DNA of 64,000 nucleotides, from positions 23,353,032 to 23,417,031 of the forward strand of contig OU744448.1 in assembly GCA_916610825.1 (NCBI GenBank). The letters run 5' to 3'. Under the pieces are notes generated by a model. It ran no database searches. It saw only the letters and a program-made list of their open reading frames with translations, and was not told where the DNA came from. The stretch is from Haliclystus octoradiatus (Eukaryota; Cnidaria; Staurozoa; Stauromedusae; Haliclystidae). The position numbers and the translations under genes are program-made. This document shows, in pieces, positions 46,811 through 64,000 of this stretch (position 1 is its first letter; every line of letters begins with the position of its first letter).

Positions 46811-47029
46811 GACAATGTTCAATTATATTTGCCAAACCCTCGTATAATAGAAATTAACCCAATCAAAAGTTCCAAAAAAATATGATTATTTCGACTTTGA
46901 CTCGCTACTAGTATCTCTATCAGAGTGCAGAAGAGTACTTAGGTGTGACAAAAGGAAAAAAGGATTTATTGAACGTACACTAGAAGGAAAATTCATTGCC
47001 ATTGAGATAAACCCAATCAAAATTCCTCG

Positions 47030-48816
47030 GCTTGACCATAAAATTGTTATCTCAAAAAGGCACTTACCCCTATGAATATTTTGATTCATGGGCACGATTC
47101 AAGTAGTCAAAGCTCCCATCGCAGGAAGCTTTCTTCGGTCAACTTACAGGAAAAGGCGTAAACAATGACAGTTATGCACATTTGCAACGGGTGTTTCAAG
47201 AGTTTGAATGTAGACATCTTCGTGATTATCATGATTTGTATTTGCTCACTGATGTTTAAGGTTACTTGCAGATGTGTTTGAAGCATTTCAAGAAAACTGT
47301 TTGGACTCACATGGGCTGGACACAGTACATTTTGTTCATTACCCGGTCTCTCTTGGGAGGCTGCGATGAAGATGATCAATATTAAGTTAGAATTGTTAAC
47401 TGACATTGATATGTATCAATTTATCAAGCAGAGTATACGCGATGGAGTCGCTTCTATTCAACATCGCTATGCAAAGGATAATCTTCCTGATCTACCAGGC
47501 TATGGTGAAACCAAACCAAATAGTCACCTTGTCTATTGGGATGCAAAGTAAGTTCTTGTTTGTTTTGTAATTAGTTATATTCTAGCAATCAGTATTTTAC
47601 CTATTTCTATTTTTATTTTAATAAGACCTGTCCATATCCTATGATTCATTGTTTGTTGTTGCTATTGTTGTTGTTATTGCTCTACCGATAACACATTTGT
47701 TTTCTTCTTCTACTGCCAGCAATTTATACAACAGGGCAATGTCCCAGCCTTTGCCTACAAGCGGGTTTCATTGTCTCAACGAGTCTGAAACAGAGAATTT
47801 ACAAAAGCAGCTGAGCACCATTCATCTGGATTCAGAAACTGGCTACATCCTTGAGTGTGACCTCGATTATCCTGAAAGTCTTTACGACGACCACACTGAT
47901 TACCCTCAAGCACCAGAGCGGGTAACTGTGACTCCTGGAATGTTGTCACCCTATCAAGTGGAAATCCACAGAATGGAAAGCGGCCTATCGCTGTTGAATG
48001 ACCCAGAGACTATTCATCGCAACACGGGGAAGAGTCTTCCAAAACGCATTCTCAATGTCATGGACAAGAAAAAGTATGTTGTTCATTACCATAACTTGAA
48101 CTTTTACATACAGGCAGGATTAGAATTAAAGCGAGTTCATCGCGTGCTTGCATTTAAGCATTTTTGCATTGTTAAAGCCGTAGGCTACATCGATTATAAC
48201 ACTGCCCAGAACACTGCGTGATTTCGATCGCACGCTTTGGTTTCTACGAAAAAGCGTTAGAGTGCCTCAGAAATTGAGCAAGGCTGACCTGGTGGGTTCT
48301 GTAAAAAGCATGAACCGGCTAGCAGCTATGCCAACATTTAAAGCGACTAAAATTCACCTCGATCATCTGTGTGCTGTTGAAAGAACTCATACCAACTTGT
48401 TGCTTACTCGACCCATTTATCTAGGATTCTGTATCCTTGACTTATCTAAATGGCTTATGTATGATTTCCATTATAATTTTTGCAAGCCACGTCATCCAGG
48501 AAACGCATCAACATTATGTCTTACAGACTCAGACAGTGTTCTGTACCACATCCGAACAGATGATATTCATCCCGACACAAAATACGATCTAGATTGTTTT
48601 GACGACATTGGATCTGATATTAACTATCCGAATTACAACACCCTTGACAAAAACGTGGTAGACTATTTCAAAGACAAATGGAATGGTCAATCCATGGCAG
48701 CGTTTGCTGGGTTACGTGCAAAAATGTACCCCTTCCAGTACGCTGGAAAGGAAGTGAAATGTGCCAAGGGTGTTAAAAAATCTGTAGTGCGAAAAATATT
48801 ATCATTCACTGATTAA
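47030..48816 (+). pseudogene. Broken family-B DNA polymerase (Polinton/Maverick or virus-like)
   Basis: The reading follows the order of protein-primed family-B polymerases of Polintons and related animal viruses (DNA_pol_B_2 type). Segments are YPYEYFDSW, DYHDLYLLTDV, ADVFEAFQ, ELLTDIDMYQFI, NRAMSQPLP, HYHNLNFYIQAGLEL, VHRVLAF, RPIYLGFCILDLSKWLMYDF and a metal-binding TDSDS. Breaks: an in-frame TAG near 47106; a stop and frameshift near 47258; another shift near 47320; and a stop with a large deletion at 48150-48260 that removes the conserved B-motif region. A 172-bp intron-like insertion lies at 47548-47719. No exonuclease motifs, integrase or capsid genes are recognised around it. An inactive integrated copy. 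Confidence 0.88.
47548..47719 (+). other. Intron-like insertion in the polymerase pseudogene
   Basis: It begins GTAAGTTCTTG, ends TTCTTCTTCTACTGCCAG, is AT/T-rich, and interrupts the frame inside a conserved motif. The flanking frames continue across it in phase 2. Confidence 0.65.
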
Positions 48817-48825
48817 TAGTGTTTT

Positions 48826-49040
48826 TTGGCGCGAGCATTGCACTTTGATGCGCAGCATTGTTCAAATGCGATTAACCATTCATCAGGTCAGCACTGTCAA
48901 CATCAACAGAGTCAACATAGTGCACATCAACAACAACAACAACAACGACAACAACATAAAGTATTTCACACACACACACAACATTGTAGCACAGATAGAA
49001 GAAAGCATCAACAAGAAGATGATGATGATGATGATGAACA
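48826..49040 (+). repeat. Low-complexity tracts (CAA, CA, GAT)
   Basis: (CAA)n at about 48925-48955, (CA)n at 48967-48980 and (GAT)n at about 49017-49037. The open frames rich in Gln, His and Asp across them are not taken as genes. Confidence 0.8.
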
Positions 49041-50249
49041 ATACATACAATCTAATAACAGATAATTGTCAAAGAAAAAAAGAAAATGCGATGAAAGGGT
49101 TTGATGCCCTGGAACTTATTTTAGTTATAAAAAATGTAGAATAATAAAAAAGAAAATGAAAGTAATAAAGAAAGAAACACGAAAATAATAACAAATGTTT
49201 CTTTTATTTCAAATCCTTTTCCCTATACTTATTCGTATATTTTATTAATATACACGTTTCGTGGGTTAACCCCTTATCAACTTCATCATTGATTCATAAA
49301 TGCCACAAAGGCGATTCTTGAAATTATTGCTTAAGTTTCCAACTCTAAAAATTTTTGTGGAAGTTTTCAATTATTATAATTTATACGCTGTTAGCAAAAA
49401 TAACGTACTTTCCATGTTACTTCATGTTTCCGTGTTATTTCAGATTTAATTACAATCTTTTTTGTACATTTTTGTACACGTCACAACGTTTCAACATTAC
49501 TAAGATCATCCTCAGGTGGTTTCTATAGCAACATTGATATAATTAAAAACATACTTTTTTTTCTTACAGTTGTTTTAATACTTTTTATTCAATTAATCAC
49601 ATAATTCAATTGATATGTAAATGTTGAAGATCAGTTCCGTGGAGGCGTTAGAGTACAATCGCTGATTTTTGGAATTGATTCTTTCTAGAAATTCTATCGT
49701 GAAGACAGGAACTAATTCCTCTATAGTATTTGCTTTAGATGGATGGAGTTTATTCAGAATCATAATTAGTTCAATCAATGGTCAAAGTGGTAAAGGGATA
49801 TTACCCATCTTCGAAGGAAACCCAATTCTTATTACAAGCATTAAGAATGATAGAAAATATAATATATTCCACGTAATGCTATAAAAGGTCTACAAAGCCA
49901 TTCGGATTCCAATGGCCAAAAAGTGAGGTTTCACGGTCGGAAAGCTGGATAGGCCTACTACAGACATGAGAATTCAAATTTTAAAATAATAGTCTGAAAT
50001 GTAGGATATTTTGATAAATCTTAAATCGATTTCAATTGCAAGAACAGAGTTTCACAAGGCTCAAACTAGTCTGAAATTCACTACTACAAGTCTGAAACTC
50101 TCATGTCTGATACTAGCAAATTCAGAAGAAAAAGTTTGATTTGTTCAAGGAATGGGAAAGTTAGAAACATTTTGTCGGACTCTCATTTAGCTTTTCCATC
50201 ATATTCTCATCAGTATCAAATATGAATAGATTCCAATGAATAGGTTCTA

Positions 50250-50407
50250 CCCCTGCGATAACAGTTCAGGAGTTCATGAACAGTTCATGAACGTTAAATG
50301 GCCCCAAATTTTCATGAACTGTTCATGAACTGTTCATAAAATGTTCATGAACTGTCTGTGAGGGTTCATGAACTGTTCATGAACTCTTGAACTGTTTTTC
50401 GCAGGGG
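50250..50407. mobile_element. GTTCATGAAC-type MITE, 158 bp
   Basis: It starts CCCCTGCGATAACAGTTCAG and ends GAACTGTTTTTCGCAGGGG, with repeated GTTCATGAACTGTTCATGAA inside and TA on each side as a probable target duplication. Confidence 0.85.
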
Positions 50408-50999
50408 TAATCATTAGCCTATAATTATTTGTACTCTTTGCTTTCAGTTTAGCTATAATCAGCAAAATATAATATCCGATCTGTATCTTCTTTATTTTCA
50501 CCTATTTAATAAAATGGGTCGTTTTCTGTGAAAAAGTAGACTTGAAAAAACCATGAGTCAAAAACATGCATAAGGACCATGTCCAGGCATAGGAACAGAA
50601 GGAACGACAACTTAGAACAAAATAAACAAACATTCAAAGGGTGATCTTATGAAATAGATGTCTTCCCTCGTCCAGCCCTGCATCTCATAGTCTGGACATG
50701 TGAGCTGCCAATGTCGAGATAAATAGATTTTAATAGTGGAGATTGTTAGGATCTGGTAACTAGAAGCCAGACCACTTATATACACTTATACTATGAAAAG
50801 TGAGTAATATAACACTCATTTGTTGCATGTATTCCGAGAATTGATTACGAATACAGGCGAAATTACCAAGTAAACTGGACCTTGGAGTTGATTGATAAGA
50901 TCAATTCAAAGTTTGGAAAATGAAATGGGATGGTTATTCCTGTTTTACAGATATCAAATCAGTAGTAGGTAATATGAGAGAGTTATAACACACATATTT

Positions 51000-51250
51000 T
51001 TAGGGTTGGAAATCTAACAATGGATTTTGCTTAGACAATGGATTAGGATAACACAATGGATTTGGATCGGGATTGAAGTTTGGTGTGTTAGGTTTTTTGG
51101 CTTAGGAATAGTAGTGCTAACACAATGGATAAGGATTACATAATGGATTGGGATTGAAGTTTGGTGGGTTAGGATTTAGGATTGGGATTAGTAGTGCTAA
51201 CACAATGGGTTAGGATTACACAATGGATTAGAATTTTAGGAGGAACACAA
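51000..51250 (+). repeat. About 80-bp tandem repeat, 2-3 units
   Basis: GATTGAAGTTTGGTG recurs at 51071 and 51152, and GTAGTGCTAACACAATGG at about 51111 and 51190, with further partial ACACAATGGATT units on both sides. Confidence 0.75.
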
Positions 51251-51755
51251 TAGACCTCAGTGTATAAATTGTGTGGACGTAATCAAGTGTAATCAGACTC
51301 AATTTGTTGTTGGGGTGATAGTGCGAAGTAATATGGCAGCTCCAATGCTCAAAAGAACGAATACTGTGCATCCCCTAGCAATTAAGCTTGGAAAGCGAAA
51401 ACAACCAACCTACTTGATGCACTTCGATCAATGAAGAATATAGTGCAGCGATAGGTACCTAGAAAGTTACCTATAATGATAAACCTTTGATGTGTAGCGA
51501 TTGGTCTGATTGGTTCTTAATAGAACAATTACTTATCACACTAATTAGTAATACGATACTGCATGCTTACATCATACTTACATGCATTCTTAATTATGAA
51601 GAAAAATACAAGTACAAGTACAAAAAAATTATAAATATACAAATATAATACATTATGAATATACTAATAACATACATTATACTATATACTTTCCTTTTCA
51701 TATGATATTGTAGGCTAGAAATGCGTAAATGATTGCCCAGAATCAGGCGTAAATA

Positions 51756-51838
51756 CCCCTGCGAAAAAAAAGTTCATGAACCAGAAGTTCATGAAGTTCA
51801 TGAACTGTTCATGAACTCGTGGATCTTTTTCGCAGGGG
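51756..51838. mobile_element. GTTCATGAAC-type MITE, 83 bp
   Basis: Starts CCCCTGCGAAAAAAAAGTTC, ends TTTTTCGCAGGGG, with TA on both sides. A shorter member of the family at 50250-50407. Confidence 0.85.
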
Positions 51839-52021
51839 TAATTAAAAAAAAAAGAAACCCGTATGAATCGGCTGTGTATTCAATACACATTATTTTTCAT
51901 AAGAAACCAAGCAAAGGCTGTTAGATCTGAAAGTTTCTAATCTTTTATAAGAATTTAGTACCAAAAGTTTCTTAAAAGCTTTTTTTAATAAATATTAAAT
52001 TTAACACCTCCATACATTATA

Positions 52022-52620
52022 AATCAACTGAAATAGAATTCAGAACTGTAAAATACATATATAGGATATTTATTTTTAGAAAAAAAATTTGTTTCATAAA
52101 TAATTTTGAAGAAGTACTAAAGTTATTTATATAAACGGGTTTCCCTATAAACAAACAAAAACGTGTATTCCTATACATCCTATACAGTTTTACTATTCCT
52201 ATACATTCTATCAATGAGTAGTGTTTTGACTCTGAAATTCATCAGATTCATGATGCACAAAACAAAGAGCGGATAACATTTGTACATCCGTGATACCCCC
52301 AACCACAAAATATAAAGACGATACGCGCGTCACTAAATATAAAGACGATACGCGCGTGTGTGTGGTTTGGAACAGTACAGAAAACTTTTCCTTCTGTTTA
52401 ATTTTTCTAAATTTTCAGAATGGAATTTAGACATGCAGAACTTCACTTTTTCTAAAAAAAGAGGGTGCCCAGACTATATTTTGAGCTATTCAATTAATTT
52501 GTAAACCCGTTTATATAAACAGCTTTAGTACTTCTTCAAAATCATTTAAGAAACAAATTTTTTTTTCTAAAAAGAAATATCCTATATATGTATTTTACAG
52601 TACTGTATTCTATTTCTGTA
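52022..52620. mobile_element. Palindromic element with about 115-bp arms
   Basis: Left arm about 52026-52147 and right arm 52500-52618 are inverted copies (AAATACATATATAGGATAT, GAAGAAGTACTAAAG and TTATATAAACGGGTTT against their reverse). The loop has a tandem pair, ATATAAAGACGATACGCGCG. No coding capacity. Confidence 0.8.
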
Positions 52621-53075
52621 AGGAAAACATTTCTTTTCACTGTGTATTTCGTTAACAATGAAGCTCCCTATAACCTGCTAGCCTACATTGTTTTGGAAAA
52701 TATTGAGCGGGGGAACCGCGTACTTCTATTTCACTGACGTACTTTTATTTTTCAATGTCACTTACGTAGCCATGAGTCAAAAAATATTTGGGTTATATTT
52801 TTCATGATCTGAAACATTTTTATGGTTATCCTGAACAACCCCGTCGAAGCGCAATGAAAGTTACTCCTGCCCCGGAGTGAAAATACGAAACAAAATCTTT
52901 TCCATTTAGCTCAATATATAATTATTTCTGCATAATGCATTTTAAAAATGTGTGAATATATACATGAAATATGTAACTGATAACATAATAGAATTACTAA
53001 ACAGAACTATTATAAATAACAAATTATTATTGCATTGATTTACATAAAATACGTTCTAATATGGATTTAAATTAC

Positions 53076-62478
<9,403 letters not shown>

Positions 62479-62862
62479 AAAACTATATACTTTCCAGCGT
62501 ACAAAATGAAATAAAAGCAATCTTTAAAATAATATGATTCGATATGATCCTGTTTCTTCAATGAGCACGGCCAACTTACCGGTAAATAATTTTTTGTAAA
62601 ACAATGGAAGTACAAAACCCTTTGACTTCGTGGAATGATGAAAAATCTGATGAAATAGGAAATCAAATATCATGGAGATGAGGCATAGCCTCGATTCTAA
62701 CTGCACTTGCAAAAGTATCACGCATCAATGTATGAATACTAGAAATTGCGTAATATGTCAAAATTCTCAATGAGAATAATGAATGATAATTTCAAGCGAT
62801 TGTGTCTTGCTCAACCTATACACATTTGATAGGTGATTTACTGTAAGACTATTATAATCAAA
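62479..62862. promoter_or_regulatory. Divergent promoter region between WARS1 and IPPK
   Basis: Only 384 bp separate the first WARS1 ATG (minus) from the IPPK ATG (plus). The region is AT-rich with no clear TATA box that I could assign. A shared bidirectional promoter is inferred from the spacing only. Non-coding first exons may lie here. Confidence 0.45.
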
Positions 62863-64000
62863 ATGCCGGATAAAGATGAGGATATTTTTAACGAAGACTT
62901 TCTTGTTAGTCAAACATGGATTTATTTAGCTGAAGGAAACAAAAACATTGTTGTAGCAGCGAAAAACACAGGGCTCATATTGAGGCTCCAGAAAAAACCA
63001 AGAAGTCAAAACATTTCCAAACAATCGAATCGAGATCTGCAGAAGAGCGACACAGATTTTACTTTACAACAACAATTTACTTACGCAAACAATATCGTTT
63101 TACGGCTTCTAGAGAATGATAAATATATTTTAAAAAGATGGATTATCAATATACCCTTAGAACTGAGAAATTGTATTTCAAAAACAGTTGAAGATTTTCG
63201 TCCCAGACACCGGAGAGGTAAAGGAATTGATGAAGAATACGCTGAAAGTTCTGCTGCCACATTGATGCTCAACGCAAACAATCTACACAATTCCGAATTT
63301 CAGAATAATACCCACGTACCAATTTGCATTGAGATAAAACATAAATGGAATTGTTTAAATTTAGATGAAGCATCTCAAACATGCAGATATTGTAAACTTC
63401 AATATGAAAAACTTGCTCTTGGGAAAGTAGATCGATTAAGTCCATATTGCCCTTTGGACTTGTTCTCCAAAAGATCATGTTTAGTTAAGCAATCGCTACA
63501 TGCTCTATTTGAAGAACCACAAAATAATCTAAGAGTATTCAATGGAACCAAACAGGTTTATCCAAATCATAAAAATTCACCTGACACTATTTTCAAATCA
63601 TTGTTAGATGTTGATACAAATGAAGATGCAAAACTTATTATAATTGGATTGGTTCTAGAAACTTTATTTCAAGATTCCATTAATACGCAACAAGATAAAG
63701 TATCATCAGAAAAGTGCTATTGTCATCATAAATCAAGATGTTTAGCTCGATTGAACAAAAACACTATTTTACATCAATCTAAATCGGAATGTTTTACGTT
63801 TGGCAACAATGGAATCCTGCAAAAACTTTCTGATCTACAAAATTTAAGTAAAATCAAATTTGAAGAGTTAACATATATATACAACAAACTAAAAGGATCG
63901 AAGGAGAATTCTATAGAACAATTAATTGACTATGGATCTAGTGAATGGGAAGAATCAGTTAATCGTATCTGCAATGATCTACGTCACAAAGATAATAATC
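62863..64000 (+). CDS. IPPK: Inositol-pentakisphosphate 2-kinase (partial at right edge)
   Basis: Phosphorylates Ins(1,3,4,5,6)P5 at the 2 position to make InsP6. The frame is open for 379 codons from ATG 62863 to the window end without a stop or intron. Family signatures: EGN at 24-26 in the N-terminal glycine-loop region (LAEGNKNIVV), CIEIKHKWN at 155-162 (the conserved EIKPKW motif, here with His for Pro), CRYC at 174-177 and YCPLDLF at 195-201. The usual protein is about 450-500 residues, so the C-terminal quarter lies beyond the edge. Animal IPPK genes usually have many introns, whereas neighbours here are split into short exons; the uninterrupted frame is therefore unusual. Confidence 0.95.
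   Translation, partial: MPDKDEDIFNEDFLVSQTWIYLAEGNKNIVVAAKNTGLILRLQKKPRSQNISKQSNRDLQKSDTDFTLQQQFTYANNIVLRLLENDKYILKRWIINIPLELRNCISKTVEDFRPRHRRGKGIDEEYAESSAATLMLNANNLHNSEFQNNTHVPICIEIKHKWNCLNLDEASQTCRYCKLQYEKLALGKVDRLSPYCPLDLFSKRSCLVKQSLHALFEEPQNNLRVFNGTKQVYPNHKNSPDTIFKSLLDVDTNEDAKLIIIGLVLETLFQDSINTQQDKVSSEKCYCHHKSRCLARLNKNTILHQSKSECFTFGNNGILQKLSDLQNLSKIKFEELTYIYNKLKGSKENSIEQLIDYGSSEWEESVNRICNDLRHKDNN

Larger units (their letters stand above)
49150..53070. other. Gene-poor stretch downstream of WARS1
   Basis: No gene is recognised. It holds two GTTCATGAAC-type MITEs, a tandem repeat at about 51000-51250 and a palindromic element at 52022-52620. 49240-49530 has ACGTTTCGTGGGTTAACC and CACAACGTTTCAACATT, which recall ends of Penelope-like or other retroelements, but too little to name. 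The frame at 49669-49884 has no known match. Confidence 0.5.

Noticed and set aside
47649..48221. Separate gene starting at 47649
   Set aside because: Its first part lies in the intron-like insertion; the rest is the polymerase pseudogene.
48826..49144. Gln/His/Asp-rich frames downstream of the polymerase pseudogene
   Set aside because: They come from CAA, CA and GAT tracts and overlap each other in two frames.
49593..49884. Overlapping open frames on both strands
   Set aside because: Neither translation resembles a known family, and no splice or promoter signals support a gene.

Overview
This window is AT-rich animal nuclear DNA. It has spliceosomal introns with GT..AG ends, TATA and AATAAA signals, several retroelement classes and many palindromic MITE-like repeats. 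The repeat load and the three recognisable host genes suggest a marine invertebrate. A tunicate-like deuterostome is my guess, but nothing here proves the taxon. All exons read with the standard genetic code.

Left third (1-26.5 kb, minus strand): most of an exportin-5 (XPO5) gene. I place 18 coding exons between 26529 and 129. Their lengths and splice phases agree at almost every join. The first exon, at least one middle exon and the C-terminal part are missing or not found. The introns hold a LINE endonuclease remnant, tRNA-derived SINEs, several MITE families, a 233-bp-arm near-perfect palindrome (19342-19857) and a decayed but structurally complete Ty3/gypsy element (21538-26201) with very short 104-bp LTRs and a GTCTC target duplication.

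Middle (27.7-40.4 kb): a large repeat structure that looks like a foldback-type element of about 11.6 kb. Its ends carry inverted GTCGAAAA-rich repeats. The left arm holds reversed copies of a GTGCACG palindromic array and of a 195-bp satellite; the right arm holds the expanded forward versions (23 satellite units at 32.8-37.4 kb, GTGCACG array at 38.3-39.5 kb). A nested inverted repeat with a CR1/L2-like LINE tail inserted in one arm lies inside the left half. Related CCGTACGG-containing blocks and a direct repeat flank the whole structure.

Right third: 43.3-46.8 kb has a tandemly duplicated small orphan gene (86 aa in the best copy, with a TATA box, a 5' UTR intron, a (TTA)n-expanded intron and a poly(A) signal). 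Next to it at 47.0-48.8 kb is a broken family-B DNA polymerase of Polinton/Maverick or virus-like type, which contains an intron-like insertion. From 53.1 to 62.5 kb (minus strand) lies a complete tryptophanyl-tRNA synthetase gene (WARS1, 9 coding exons). Its first intron holds a 919-bp TRIM-like LTR element. Head-to-head with it, from 62863 (plus strand), is inositol-pentakisphosphate 2-kinase (IPPK), open without an intron to the window edge.

Functionally the three host genes are unrelated housekeeping genes: nuclear export of small RNA hairpins, tRNA charging, and InsP6 synthesis. The rest is mainly a record of transposon insertion and repeat expansion.
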